DNA from: Kingdonia uniflora
Taxonomy: Eukaryota; Streptophyta; Magnoliopsida; Ranunculales; Circaeasteraceae
Direction: 5' to 3'
Length of the DNA: 64,000 bases
NCBI GenBank assembly: GCA_014058105.1
Contig: JACGCM010001948.1
Span: 124,001-188,000 of the forward strand
Part shown: positions 42,784 through 54,699 of the stretch, in pieces
Numbering within the stretch: the first letter of the stretch is position 1
How the letters are laid out: each line of letters starts with the position of its first letter
Made by a program: the position numbers and the translations under genes
Notes under the pieces: model-generated
Seen by the model: the letters and a program-made list of their open reading frames with translations, nothing else
What the model was told of the DNA's origin: nothing
The model's database searches: none

Positions 42784-42799
42784 CCCATAGACGGTGCCA
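42784..42799 (-). other. Primer binding site of element B
   Basis: Minus strand TGGCACCGTCTATGGG beside the LTR end; two differences from the C copy. Confidence 0.6.
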
Positions 42800-42801
42800 A
42801 A

Positions 42802-43380
42802 TGTAATGGACAAATTCCGTAGCTCAATTTGATTAGGAATTAGCTAACACACCAATGATCCTTTAACAATACGCTAATACAAAGAAAGAAACTGAAACAG
42901 GTGATTTTAGCGTGGAAAACCTTTGAATAGGTAAAAAACCGCGACCTCGTATGGATGATTTTGTAAAAGTATCTTTATTACTTGGAGTGGATATCTTTAT
43001 TACAAGTGATCTCTAAAATATAGAAATGCTTTTGATCTCGTAAATAAGAAGTTTTGAGTAATTTTTCTAGTCCCTGTCTCTACTGGAACTTCTCCTTTTT
43101 ATAGGCTTTTCCCACAGCTCTTCATCGTGTTGGAGTACGTCTTCCGAATAATTTGGTTAGTGGCGGTTGACTGAATAACTGACGAGTTCGTGGGAGACAG
43201 GTGTCTTTGACTGAATAACATTTTCTGGGTTTAGCTCAAAGTCGTTTCTTTAGTAGTTCGTGGGGTTGGTTAAAATGTTTGACTAGAGTGTTGTGTGCTG
43301 AAATCGCGTAAGCTTGAGATAGAAGTAAATCGAATTGAGTGAGCTCGATTATGAGTGAGGTCGAGGAATATGTCCCTACA
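42802..43380 (-). repeat. LTR of element B (5' LTR for gag-pol)
   Basis: 579 bp, begins TGTAATGGACAAATTCCG and ends TGTCCCTACA. It pairs with 28946-29525 by shared variants. Next to it is ACAGC, the right target duplication, and then exon c of element C resumes. Confidence 0.9.
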
Positions 43381-43385
43381 ACAGC
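43381..43385. repeat. Right target duplication of element B (ACAGC)
   Basis: ACAGC followed by AGGTTG; the left copy is ACAAT (two differences). Removing B and one copy restores collinearity with exon c of unit A. Confidence 0.55.
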
Positions 43386-44458
43386 AGGTTGAAAAAGGTT
43401 CAGAAAGCTCAGTCAACCAAGTCGATGGTGAGCGCTGACCAAGGACAAAAGCAAGTGAGTAGTGGTGAGGGTCAAACCAGTTTGTCCAAGACTTCTTGAT
43501 TGGGCAGTTCAGCGTAGCTGAATCCCGTTATGTCGAGCAAAATAGCTCAGAAATATCTGAAAAAATGGATGTTAAAGGCTTTGCTGGCCTCAGGCACCCC
43601 TGGAAGTGGTTAGGTCACAAAAGAGAGGAGGAGAAGATTCAAACCCTTGGGGGAGTCAGGGGGAAGGTCACTGAGGTACGATCTACTGTGGTGGATGACC
43701 TCAGAGTGGTCGAGGAAAGGGCCAGATTGGCGGCTCTTCATGGAGAAGAAGATACGAGCAAGATGGTAAGCTTTATATTTTGGAGAAGAGTGGCTTTATG
43801 TGTTTCGAGCAAATCTCTGAGATTGATTTGTTTTATGCAGGTCGCTTATCTTGTGAAGGGGATTTGGCTCAGTATTGAAGAAGAAAAATTTGTGCTGAAG
43901 AGGGTGAAGGGCGAGCTGGAGAAGGAACTAGCTCGAGCCAGGACTGAAGCCATGAAGGAAGTTAGGCAACTGAAGGCCTCTCATGTCGTGGCAATTGGCC
44001 ATCTACTGGTCGAGGTGAGGACTAATTTAGATGAGATGTTTGAGGAGCGTGACAGACTGGGTCGTCACTTAATGCTGAAGGGATATTCCGAGGTGTAGGT
44101 GGATGCCATTAAGGCTGACACCTATGTTGAGGAAGGAGACGATGAGGAAGCCGAAGTGGTGCGGGTCATAGGCGGTCTGAATGGTATCTCCTGCCAGATA
44201 GTGCTCGACAACCAAGGGGATGATGCCGAGCTCCCAGATTGTGGTAGTGAGAAGGTAGGGTAGCCATGTGTATTTGTATGAATATTTGTGAGTTGTTGAA
44301 TTGTGTATGGGGAAGAAATTTTTGTAAGTTGACTTTATTTTATAAACCTTTTGTAGGCACTTAGAGAAATGAGTCTCAGAGTAATAGAACTAGAGTCCGG
44401 ACTTGCCAGGGAAAGAGAGACCTCTAAAGCCTTGCTGTCTGTACAAGCGGAGCTGCAG
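43386..44458 (+). pseudogene. Antisense unit 3, exons c (rest), d, e, copy C
   Basis: Exon c resumes at 43386 and ends 43765 before GTAAG. Exon d 43841-44254 (after TTTATGCAG) reads KGIWLSIEEEKFVLKRVKGE, then TNLDEMFEERDRLGRHLMLK, a TAG, VDAIKADTYVEEGDDEEAE. Exon e 44357-44458 reads MSLRVIELESGLARERETS and ends before GTTAG. All three donors and acceptors keep GT and AG. Confidence 0.6.
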
Positions 44459-44784
44459 GTTAGATTAGAATAGGTCTTTCGACCTGTATGCTATATCAAC
44501 GTTAAGTAATCAAGTAAATAGGATATAGATGCAGATAACACTAGTATGGTGCATGGTATAAATCCACTGTACTAAAAATAAAGCAACTTATTTAAAGTAT
44601 GTACCTTACACGCCGCAAGAAAACTCATGAAGTGTTTATCTGATGATGCGCTCCAAACTTTAAGTCTAAAAGTACTTGGACACTGTAGATGTTTATAAAT
44701 CATATAGACTCTTTAGAAATGATGTAAGTATATATTCAAAAGTTTTTCTGAATCGTACTGTATTAAAAATTGTTATATTCCCAG

Positions 44785-46107
44785 GTCGAATTAAATTCAT
44801 CTCGCTCTCGTGAGGACGATGCACTCAAGTGTAACCAGGGATTTACAGATGAGTTTGATAGGATGAGGGAGGCGAGCAAGAATAGAGAAGATCAATACGT
44901 AAAGGTGTATCTAAAATTTGAAGAGGTGACCCAGACTATTTCTGACCTTGCACTTCAGGTCGAAGAGAAGGATGCTGAAATAAAGAAGGGGGTAAAAGAG
45001 CTAGCGGAGATAGCCGAATGCGCCGAGAAGCTTCAAAGTCTGGTTAATGCGTTGACAGTTAAGGGTAAGCAGGCCGACACAGCTCAATACCGTATTCAGA
45101 CGTTGGAAAGATCTAATGAACGATTTTGATCTGATCTTCAGAATTGTAGGATCGAGCTGGAGCAAATGAGACATAAATTGGTTAAAAATGACAATGAGCT
45201 AAGGGTAACTTAATAAAATCTATCAGCTTTGGAAGCCGTGGCATAACATTTGAAAATAGCTCTACCCGCCAAGGATATGGAGTTCCGAGAAATGCAACGG
45301 AGGTATAATGATTTAAATGAGAGGGTTGCATGACTTAAGACTGAACTGGCACAGGCCATTGTGCGTGCCAAGAAAGCCGAGGCTAGAGAACATTCAGGTG
45401 GAATCAAAACTGAATTTAAGGATCCTCTAGTTTGAAGGGATGTAGTTAGTCTCTTAGGTCGAATTAAAAAGTTAGAGAGTGATGTATCTCTATTTCAGGG
45501 GCATGTTCAGAAGGAAAATATAAACTTGAGGGAATGCCAACAGAAGTTGGATGCTGCTCTTATCAGGGAGAAATTTTTGGAAGGGGAGATCAAAGCAAAG
45601 GAATTGTTGATGAAGAGGAAAGAGGAGTTATTGAAAGATGTTCTGGCTAGGGAAGAGTTGAACGCAGACATTCAGAGACTGCGTGCCCGGGTAGTAGACT
45701 TAGAGTCCATGTACCTGGTTGAATCATAAAAATATACGAAGAAATTGGAAGAGAATGTAATCTACCACGCTAAGATCGATGCGAAACTGATTGAACAGAA
45801 GTATGAGTATGCTAGGTTAGAGTCACGCCTTGAGAAGGTGAGATCGAGATTTGCAATAATGGTCATACTTGATGCGTCACGCTCAGACCTCATAAAGGCA
45901 ATTATTGTATATTTTATAGATGAAGTAAAAAGACTAGAGTCAGAACGAGATATCTTGTTCAAGAGGCTGTCAGATAAGGGATGTAATTGTGGAGTTAAGA
46001 TAGATCGAGGGAACTGTCTGGGCGCCATGAAAACCAAATTGGGCCCTCGAACTGCTCAAACGATAGATTCGGGTAGGGCTGCTCTGATCTACAAACTGAA
46101 TGTTTAA
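44785..46107 (+). pseudogene. Antisense unit 3, exon f (coiled coil, Cys motif), copy C
   Basis: After ATATTCCCAG the frame reads VELNSSRSREDDALKCNQGF, DLALQVEEKDAEIKKGVKEL, RIQTLERSNERF before TGA (45127). 45526-45729 holds RECQQKLDAALIREKFLEGE and 45745-46107 ARLESRLEKVRSRFAIMVIL, DLIKAIIVYFIDEVKRLE, SDKGCNCGVKIDRGNCLGA, stop at 46105. Between them are stops near 45212, 45245 and 45332. The last 120 codons are the best-kept C-terminus of the three copies. Confidence 0.65.
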
Positions 46108-46226
46108 CCTCTTGATGTAGGGGGAAGCACTGTTGATACCCCATCAACTGAAAATAATCATTTGTAATATGAATTTGACCTAACAAATAGTAGTATATGT
46201 CGCAGACACATTGAAATAGATAAAAG

Positions 46227-46990
46227 CTAGTATGATCTTTGCTTTATCTTGTGTCTAGTGGTGTTTTTGATATAAAACAAAATTTTACATTCACTTCAAT
46301 CGCAGAAATGGGTTGAGTTAAACCAAATTGAAACTTGATTTGAACTATAGAAATGTCGCAGACATATTGAAAGAGATGAAGGCTAGTATTACATATGCCT
46401 TATCTTATGCCTGGTAGAGTCATTAATATAAAACAAGTTTCTATACTTGCTACAATCGCAGAGATTTAGTAGAGTCAGTCAAACCAAGTGATATCCTTGA
46501 TCTAGCCGTCATAAATGACCCAAACAAGTTGAAGTAGACGAAGGTGTTACCCTCAACCTAACTTTTGTTTGGTAGAGTCTTTGATGAAACAAGTTTTTAT
46601 ACTTGCTAAAATCGTAGAGATGGGTTGAGTCAAACCAAATTGAAACTTGATTTGAACTATAGTAATGTCGCAGACATATTAAAAGAGATGAAGGCTAGTA
46701 TTACCTATGCCTTATCTTATGCCTGGTAGAGTCGTTGATATGAAACAAGTTTTTACACTTACTACAATCGCAGAGATTTAGTAGAGTCAGCCAAACCAAG
46801 TGATATCCTTGATCCAGCCGTTATAAATGACCCAAACAAGTTGAAGTAGATAAAGGTGTTACCCTTGACCTAACTTTTGTTTGGTAGAGTCTTTGATATG
46901 AAACAAGTTTCTATACTTGCTACAATCGCAGAGATTTAGCAGAGTCAGCCAAACCAAGTGATATCCTTGATTTAGCCATTATAAATGACC
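46227..46990. repeat. Tandem repeat (about 155-bp units) of element C
   Basis: AAGCTAGTATGA or GGCTAGTATTA at 46227, 46383 and 46693, with variants GACGAAGGTGTTACC near 46540 and GATAAAGGTGTTACC near 46850. Two unit types alternate, so part of the array grew as a dimer of about 310 bp. Same position as in A and B. Confidence 0.8.
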
Positions 46991-47160
46991 CAAACAAGTT
47001 TAAAAGAATTTGTTATCATAAAGAGAATAAGATTATAAATATAACTTTCATTGATAAGTTAAAAATTTATATTGGTTGGAGATGAAAATCTCACTTTTGG
47101 AATTGAAAAAACAAAATAACAAAAACGAGGAAAGGAACTGGAGTAGTATGACGCTTAACG

Positions 47161-48290
47161 TCAGTACCATTTCAGTCGCCTAGTGTTCCAAGGATTGGAA
47201 ATGGGGACTCCCTCTTCTGTCATGAGATAATATAATCCCAGGCCTGAGAGACCTGTGATAATGAATGGACCCTCCCAATTGTCGGCTAGTTTTCCAGCGT
47301 GAGGTTCTTTGCGATATTGAGGAATTTCTCTGAGGATGAGATCTTTGATTTGGAAAGTACGGCTCCTGACTCGGTTATTGTACGATCTGGCAAGCATATG
47401 ATGATATCGACCTAGGTTGGCGATGGCGCGATCCCTGGTTTCATCTATCATATTGAGGTTGCAAGCCAGTTCGAACTCATTTTCCTCGTGAGTTAGGTCG
47501 TGATCCCGAACTAGATGATGATATTCCAAAGGAATGACGGCCTTATTGCCATAGGCAAGGAGGAATGGGGTACACCTGGTGGATTATCGAGGAGTGGTTC
47601 GATATGCCCACAGGACGTGAGGCAGTTCGCGAACCCAAATCCCTTTTTTCTATGAGTGAAGCCACTTTTTGAGTCCATCCACGATGGTTTTGTTTGTGAT
47701 TTCGGCTTAACCATTGCCTTGAGGGTAATATAGATTTGATGGTGAGTGGATGATATTGTGGTGATTCAGGATGGTCACGACCTTATCTCCCACAAATTGG
47801 GTCCCGTTATCGATACGAATTAGGTGGGGGCACCCAAACCGAGTGATTATGTGGTTCCAGATAAAAGAGATGGCATCTTCAACTCTGGTTCGACATAGTG
47901 GAATTGATTCTACTCATTTTGTAAAATAATTGGTAGCTAAGAGTAGGTGACGGCGATTACCTGAAGAGTTTTGGAATTCGCCGATGAGGTCGAGTGCCCA
48001 TCTTTAGAATAGCTAGAAAATCTTGCTTGCATAGAATTCGAGCGCAGGGGCGCGTATCATATGTGCATGTCCCTGGCAGGTGTCGCATCTGCGGGAGTAC
48101 TCTTTTGCTTGCTTGCGCATGCTGGGCCAAAATACTCCTTGAGTGATAGCCCTGTTTGCTAATGATCTACCTGCGGCATGGGAGCCACAAGTTCCTTCGT
48201 ACAATTTGCAGAACAGTTTATTTGCTTTTGACTCTGAGAGGCACTTGAGATAAGGCCCTGTGACGGAGAGGCGGTATAACACACCATTTT
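47161..48290 (-). pseudogene. Integrase of element C (decayed)
   Basis: 48013-48282 keeps the zinc-binding domain: KLFCKLYEGTCGSHAAGRSL, GVFWPSMRKQAKEYSRRCD, TCQGHAHMIRAPALEF (His/Cys-rich, the first ligand His replaced by Tyr). 47161-47529 is the C-terminal domain: YHHLVRDHDLTHEENEFELA, VRSRTFQIKDLILREIPQY, LADNWEGPFIITGLSGLGLY. In the core, YYPQGNG is followed by a stop and then Ala-Glu, so the catalytic Glu codon survives here, unlike A and B. Confidence 0.75.
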
Positions 48291-48479
48291 GAGTAATGTA
48301 ACGCTATGAGTTGTTGATCAGCTATTGGCGTTCCTTTGGATCTGCTGGGAGTGGTCCGTTACAATTGTTGTCGACACCGAGGTAGGCTAAAATTGGCTTT
48401 CACCAATCGTCGTCTCCACCTATATCGCTCCCAGTGTTGATCGTGTATACAGAAATATAATCAATGCTGGGGGTTGAAA

Positions 48480-48970
48480 TCATTTCGATCTGGAGATATC
48501 GAGCTTCTATGCCCAAAACCCCAACGAGATATGCTAATGAATCGGCGTGTCAACTTTTACCTCGAGGAAGATAATCGAGAGTCGCTTTCACGAACTTACT
48601 CATCCTATTTGCAATGGGGGCTGCGTATTCGATCATTTTCCCGTTCTTCTTGTATTTCTCTGAGTAGTTGTGAACGATGAGTAATGAATCTGCGTAAAAT
48701 GAGAGTTCGGGAACATCGAGCTCAATTTCGAGGTCGATTCCGTGAATGAGGGCTTCATACTCGGTGACATTATTTGAGGCCTCAAAATCCAAGCGGATTG
48801 ATTTCTCAATTCTGTCATTGGAAGGGGTAATCAAAACGATCCCGATTCCTGACCCTGCAAGTCCTGCTGATCTATCGATGAGAAGCCTTCACCCTAACGT
48901 AGTAATCCATTCATCTCGCTCGTCGAATGGCTTGAGGAGTGTATTCTCTGTTGTGTCTTCTGTAAGATCT
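48480..48970 (-). pseudogene. Second RNase H (aRH) of element C
   Basis: 48550-48834 encodes SNDRIEKSIRLDFEASNNVT, EYEALIHGIDLEIELDVPEL, SFYADSLLIVHNYSEKYKK, ending LDYLPRGKS before a stop, then HADSLAYLVG. Glu, middle Asp and last Asp are retained; the first Asp position reads Arg (DRSAG). Confidence 0.75.
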
Positions 48971-48974
48971 AGGT

Positions 48975-50240
48975 CGTGCTCCTCCCACTTGGGATCCTCC
49001 ACTAGAAAATCCGCGAGGAAATCGACAACGGCTTGACCTTTCTCGGAATGGCATTGTTCGAACTTGATATCATGTTCTCCCAAACTGACCGACCACTGTT
49101 GTACTCTTCTTGACTTTACTTTTTTGGACATGACTTCCCGAAGTGGGTAGTTCGTCATAACTTTAACGGAATGAGCTTAGAAGTAGTGCTTGAGTTTCTG
49201 CGAAGTGTAAACAAGGGTGAGAAGAAGTTTCTTAATTTTAAAGTACTTTATTTCTGCTGGTGTGAGGGTTTTGCTGATAAAGAAGACTGGTTTCTCTATT
49301 TTCCCTTCCTGGCAAATGAAAACTGAGCTAAGAGAAGTATCTGTGACTGCTAGGTAGATTATCAGTTCCTCATTACCTACTGGGGTGCTCATTATGGGAG
49401 ACCTCCCCAAATAGATTTTGAGATCTTGAAAAGCCGCTTCGCATTCTAGTGTCCAAGTGACTTATGTAGTTGGCTGAACCTTTCCTTGTTTGGTACATCC
49501 GCGGAGTAATAACAATAGCCAACGACAGCGGTCCGAAGATTTACTGACAAAACAGTTGATAGTGGCAATCTTACCGGCGAGTTACTGAACGTCTTTTGTT
49601 GCTTTTGGAGAAAACATGTTGAGGAGAGCCTGAATTTGATCTGGATCGGCCTCAATCCCTTTCTTGCTGATTAAGTGGCCTAGAAAGCGGCCAGAATGTA
49701 CCCCGAATTGACATTTATCAGGGTTGAGACGCATTCTGTAAGATCAAAGGATGTTGAATATAGTATTGAGATCTAAGATGTGATCGTCTGACTTTATACT
49801 TTTGCACAGGAGATCGTCGATCTAGACTTCAACAACTTTCCCTAGGTGTGCTTTGAACATAGTAGTTATCAATCATTGATATGTGGCACCTACGTTTTTG
49901 AGCCCGAAGGGCATGACTTTGTAACAATAGAGACCTCTCTCAGTGATGAAAGTTATTTTCTCTTGATCCTCTTCCAAAAGTTGAATTTGATTATACCCTG
50001 AAACAACGTCCATCATAGATAGGAGATCATGGCTTATTGTAGAATCGAGGATCTGATGAATGCTGGGAAGAGGGAAACTGTCCTTTGAAGTATGTTTGTT
50101 CAGATCTGTAAAATCGACGCAAGCATGAACTTTTCCATTTTTCTTTGGGACAACGACAATGTTGGATATCCAGTCTAGATACTTCACTTCTCGAATGAAT
50201 CCTACCTTGATCAATTTCTCGATCTCGGTGTTAACTTTAT
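48975..50240 (-). pseudogene. Reverse transcriptase with linked RNase H, element C
   Basis: 49873-50214 encodes the RT fingers and palm: MIKVGFIREVKYLDWISNIV, KKNGKVHACVDFTDLNKHTS, LLSMMDVVSGYNQI, VMPFGLKNVGATYQ then stop. The second palm motif downstream reads stop-Ile-Asp-Asp-Leu-Leu-Cys-Lys near 49820, both Asp kept. 49177-49410 and 48975-49158 are the RNase H: VFFISKTLTPAEIKYFKIKK, MTNYPLREVMSKKVKSRRVQ. Confidence 0.8.
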
Positions 50241-50279
50241 CTCAAAGACGAGGTAAAAGTCGTTGCTGCTTCTGTTTGA

Positions 50280-50990
50280 CTACTCTGGCGTTGATATCGA
50301 TGGCCAACTTGTGGCAAGCCATGGTTGGGTCGACTCCGGGCATTTCTTCGAAAGACCATGCAAAAATGTCTCGATTGAGTTACAAGAACTGAATGAGAAC
50401 ATCTTTTTTGTGTTGAACCATCTTGGTTCTGATGAAAGTACCTTTTTCGTAAATACCGTTGTCATGTTTGAATTGGAGTGCTTGATGATAGGTAGAAGCG
50501 ATTGCTTCCATATTGTGTATCTAGCAGCGGCCCATAATCCTGAGATAACGGGATTTGGCATTGATGACATAAAAAATGACGTCGATAGTAGCTAGTCCTA
50601 CGGCAATAGGTAAGATGATCATGCCTACTCGTTCTTCCATGAACCTATTGAATCCACTAATATCGGTGTCACTTTGAATAACTTGGTCGGCCAAACCCAT
50701 CTGGTCGATCGTACACTAAAAAAAAATTTCAATACCGCTTCCAGTATCGATCATCATTGTGTGCATGACAAACTATATAATTTTGAGAATTATGACTAAC
50801 GCATCATGATGTGGAAACTTGACATGGTTAGAATCGCAATCTTCGAAGGAGATTCCGAGTCGGCGATTGCTCGACTCGGGAAGAAGCTTGGCTTATTTGT
50901 CTTGAGGTGTGAGATCACAACATTCCGAAAGCCTCCGACATTTTGATACGTTGAAATTGGTGATCTGATTGATTTTGATCATGTTGCTGA
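50280..50990 (-). pseudogene. Aspartic protease region of element C
   Basis: Around 50740-50775 (minus) the sequence reads MMIDTGSGIEI with the active site Asp-Thr-Gly intact. It is followed by frameshifted flap sequence and 50280-50570 (a shifted reading: MSSMPNPVISGLWAAARY). A stop lies directly after the active-site strand. Confidence 0.65.
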
Positions 50991-51209
50991 GGTGCATATA
51001 GTAGAGATGCTTCTCCTCAGCCCTATCGTTGACCTGGACAACTTCGAGCTGCTTTTTATAGTTGCCATCTTGGTATGACTTCAGGTCAACAATGTATTCG
51101 AGAATCTGTCCCTTTTAAAAATGTATTCGAGCAACCGCTGCAGAGGTGAGGACTGCTTTTCCGAGGGTATCCAGCATTCCCCTTGGTGCGTTTATGATTT
51201 AGTAGACTT

Positions 51210-52409
51210 TTGTCGTTCTGACATCATCATCTCCAGGTAGACATAACCATTGACTTTGGTGATCATCTCCTCCAATGTTGCAGGTTTGTTAAGGAAGAGG
51301 TATTCTTTTGCCTTAAAGTCAAGCCGGAGAGCATTGGTGAAAGCGGTAACAACTGTTTTTTGGTCGAGGTTGTCTACTTTCCTCGCGAGCTCTAAGAAAT
51401 TCTTTGAGAAGTCCTCGAGCTTTTCTCCATGTGATTTCTAAAGGCCGATAAGTGAATACAAATTTTCTTCTTTTTCTCAGTTGTGAGCATATGTCTTGAT
51501 GAACTACTTCTGCAGCTGATCAAATGTGTAGATGGATTCCTCAGGGAGAGATTGGAACCATTGAAGTGGTTCCTCCTGTATACTTGTGGCGAAAAGGCGG
51601 TAGAGGATGTGGTTGAGATTGGAGTACAATCCTAATGAATCCTGGTACTGCTGAATATGCTCCTTCGGGTCAGTACCATTGTATTTGCAAATTTTGGGAG
51701 TATAGAAACCTTTCGGTATCTCCATATCGAATAGTTCTTTGGCAATCAGACTTTCTTGTAACTTTGTGGTATCGCCGGTAGTACCCAAAATTTGTGCTTC
51801 GATCAACTCCTTAATCCGTTGATCCATGTGCCCTTTTGTGACAAAATGACTTGCAGGTTGAATCGCTGGACGTGCTTGCTGGGGATGATGAGTTCCCGTA
51901 CCTTCATTCAAGCGATCTCGTTCTGGAACTTGATGTAGAGGTCGTTGGTCTTCCTCCTGACGGATGGAAACGTGGTGACCTCGACCGACTTCTGATTGAA
52001 CTTCTCCCCCCAAATGAATGGAGGGCTGTAGTCCATGTTGTAGATTCCTGGAAATGGATTTTCTGGTGACTCCTTGAGGTCCCAATCTTTCCCTTGCTAA
52101 AATACGGGAGGTCTCTGGAAGTTGACCGCAGACCCTGGCTGGAGGAGCTTGCTGAGTATTTTGCAGAACCTCAAGGGTACTCTGTATCGTTGTTACCTGA
52201 TATTCGCACCGTTTGAGCACTGCCAAACGAGCTTGTCGTTCTGGATCGAGCTCTTTTTCACGGAGCTCTCGATCCTTTATTAACTGAAGTTCGAGTTCGG
52301 CGCGTTTCTCTATCTCGGCGTGGAGATTCGCCCGTAACTCTGTGAGCTGTCCTGGTTCAACAGAAATTTCGAGCTGAGTTCCTGCGACCGGACGTCTGGA
52401 AGAAACCAT
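51210..52409 (-). pseudogene. gag: gag of element C, longest kept (301-codon open part)
   Basis: ATG 52409 opens MVSSRRPVAGTQLEISVEPG, then a coiled coil (ELRANLHAEIEKRAELELQL), a Gln/Arg/Pro-rich linker, MDQRIKELIEAQILGTTGDT, FYTPKICKYNGTDPKEHIQQ, YSNLNHILYRLFATSIQEEP and LQWFQSLPEESIYTF (retrotransposon gag domain) before a stop at 51504. The capsid C-terminal part continues to about 51210. The N-terminal 301 codons have no stop, the longest intact gag-pol stretch of the family here. Confidence 0.8.
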
Positions 52410-52463
52410 AATTGAAAGTTGTAGTGAAAGACTGCCTTAGGGTATCATGGAAATGCAATCTTT

Positions 52464-52479
52464 CCCACAGACGGCGCCA
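52464..52479 (-). other. Primer binding site of element C
   Basis: Minus strand TGGCGCCGTCTGTGGG two bases inside the LTR. Its first nine bases fit the complement of a plant tRNA-Asp 3' end. Confidence 0.65.
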
Positions 52480-52481
52480 AA

Positions 52482-53048
52482 TGTAATGGCCAAATTCCGT
52501 AAGCTCAAAATAATTAGGAATTAACTATCACACCAATGAACCTGTAACAATACTCAATGGAAAGTAAGAAATGGAAACAAGTGTTTTAGCATGGAAAACT
52601 TCTGAATAGGGAAAATCCATGACCTCGTATGGAGGATTTTTGTAAAAGTATCTTTATTGCTTGAGGCTGATATCTTATTACAAGTGATTTTTCCATATAA
52701 AAATGGTTTAAATCTCGTAAATAAGAAGTTTGTGTAATTTTTATGGTCCCTGTCCCTTCTGGAACTTTTCCTTTATATAGGCTTTCCCCACAGCTCTTCA
52801 TCGAGCTGTAACACATTTTCCAAATAATGTGGTTAGTGGCGGTTGACTGAATAACTAACGAGTTCATGGGAGACAGGTGTCTTTGACTGGGTAAAGTTTT
52901 CCGAGTTTAGTTCGATCCACGTTCTTGAGCTATTCGTGGGCTTGGTTGGAATGTTGACAGGAGTGTTAAAAATGTGTGGGCCAGAGATGGAGGTAATTCA
53001 AACTGGGTGAGTTCGACTTTGAATGAGATTGAGGGATAAGTCCTTGCA
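52482..53048 (-). repeat. LTR of element C (5' LTR for gag-pol)
   Basis: 567 bp, begins TGTAATGGCCAAATTCCG and ends AGTCCTTGCA. TTTATATA gives a minus-strand TATA box near 52770. The sequence directly beyond is copia RNase H coding DNA (Asn-Pro-Ala-Asp motif on the minus strand), so GTCAC (53049-53053) would be one copy of its target duplication. The other copy is lost with C's left end. Confidence 0.85.
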
Positions 53049-53059
53049 GTCACCACCTT

Positions 53060-54440
53060 CGTAAATATATCGGCCGGATTCACATCAGTATGAATCTACA
53101 CGAGCTTCAACGCATCGTCCTTGAGGAGCGAGCGAATATAATGATATCGAATATCAATCTGCTTGGACCTAGAGTGAAAAGGTGAATTCTTTGCTAAGTT
53201 TATAGAGTTTTGACTATCACTATACAGCTTTGGAAAATATTGTTCTTTACCGAACTCTTTCATCAACCCTTTAAGCGAAACCATATCTTTACAAGCTTCT
53301 GTAGCTGTAACTTTCGCCTCTGTCGTCGACAAAGCTACAATCTTCTATAGCCTACAAACCCATGTAAATGTACTGCTTCCCAATGTAAAAATGAAACCAC
53401 TAGTGCTCTTCCGCCTATCTATGCCAACCGCCATATCAGAATCAACAAAACCTTGTAAGCATATTTGAGAACTCCTATAACATAATACCATATCTTGAGT
53501 CCCCTTTAGATACCTTAGTATCTATTTTATAGCTCTCCAATGCTTCTTGCCTGGATTACTCATATACCTACTAACGACTCCCACTGATTGGGTAATGTCC
53601 GGTCTCGTACATATCATAGCGTACATTAGGCTGCCAACCACGGATTGATAAGGAACTTTCTGTATCTTATCGCGATTCTTCTACCTCTTCTGACAATAAT
53701 CCTTTGATAATTTGAAGTGACCTCCCAATGGTGTACTAACAACTTTAGAACCATCCATATTAAAATGCTTAAGTACTTTGCAAATGTACTAAGCTTGAGA
53801 TAACTCTAATTCTCATTGCTTTCTGTCCCTTGTAACACGCATATCAAGAACTTGTTTTGCCGCACCCAATTTCTTCATAGAAAACTCCCAAAATAATTGT
53901 TCCTTCAACTTAACAATTTCTCCCATGTCGGCACTTGCTACCAACATATCATCTACATACAGAAGTAGAATAATATATGAGTTCCCCGTATTTTTGATAA
54001 AACAACAATGATCGGTATTGCTCTTCGAATAGCCATTTCTAGACATGAACTGTTCAAACTTCAAATACCACTGTCTCGGCGCTTGTTTCAAACCATATAA
54101 GCTCTTCATGAGCCTACACACAAGATCCTCTTTCCCTTTTACAGAGTACCCTTATGGCTGCTTCATATAAATATTTTCATTGAGGTTGCCGTGAAGAAAT
54201 GTGGTCTTGACATCTAGTTGCTCAAGATGCAAATCTTCAACTGCAACTATATTTATCACAACCCGAATTGTAGACATCTTTACAACAGGAGCAAAGATCT
54301 CACCGAAATCAATGCCTTCTTTCTGCTGAAAGCCTTTCACCACAAGTCTAGCCTTGAATCTCCTCGAACTCTTAGATTCGTGCTTTAGTCTGTATACCCA
54401 CTTGTTGTGCAATGCTCTCTTCCCTTTCGGTAATCAAACT
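53060..54440 (-). pseudogene. copia reverse transcriptase and RNase H
   Basis: 54152-54412: MHNKWVYRLKHESKSSRRFK, ARLVVKGFQQKEGIDFGEIF, LEQLDVKTTFLHGNLNE (first palm Asp). 53813-54121: SLYGLKQAPRQWYLKFEQF, then LLLYVDDMLVASADM (Tyr-Val-Asp-Asp intact). 53096-53332: MSTTEAKVTATEACKDMVSL, SDSQNSINLAKNSPFHSRSK, IDIRYHYIRSLL, followed by VNPADIFTKVV after a stop. Gaps between pieces are frameshifted. Confidence 0.85.
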
Positions 54441-54699
54441 AAATCTCAAGTTTGATTTACTGATAATGACTGCATCTCATCATCCATAGCACCTCCTACT
54501 TGCTCTTGGCTTCCACATCTAAAGCCTCCATGTAACTTTCAGGTTCACCACCATCTGTAAGTAACAAGTAATTTAAGGAGTTAACGTACCTAGCTGGAAT
54601 TCTTGCAACTCTCGGCTCCTTTCAAAGTGCTATTGGAATGTCTAGATCGTTAGGTTCCTCATTTTCATCCGGTGTATCAGGCTCAACAACGACTTCTTC

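Larger units (their letters stand above)
28946..43380 (-). mobile_element. Element B: two-LTR Tat-type Ty3/gypsy retrotransposon inserted in element C
   Basis: 14,435 bp, LTRs 28946-29525 and 42802-43380. gag-pol is on the minus strand: gag 41300-42760, protease, RT/RNase H, aRH, integrase 37240-38330. Then comes a tandem repeat, and the antisense gene region on the plus strand (29763-35929). It is the only copy of the family here with the regular two-LTR structure and a full complement of domains. All coding regions carry stops or frameshifts. Lineage from the second RNase H and the extra antisense ORF: Tat (Retand-like). Confidence 0.85.
26690..53048 (-). mobile_element. Element C: Tat-type Ty3/gypsy, left end lost, split by element B
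   Basis: It is collinear with unit A from the sequence equivalent to about 10475 onward: antisense units 2 and 3, tandem repeat, integrase, aRH, RT, protease and gag (minus), primer site, LTR (52482-53048). Its 3' LTR, polypurine tract and antisense unit 1 are missing at the left, where it meets the hAT end. Element B interrupts exon c of its antisense gene between 28945 and 43381. Without B it is about 11.9 kb. It keeps the most complete gag and RT regions of the three copies. Confidence 0.8.

Noticed and set aside
50263..50595. Plus-strand frame opposite element C protease
   Set aside because: Shadow of pol on the minus strand.
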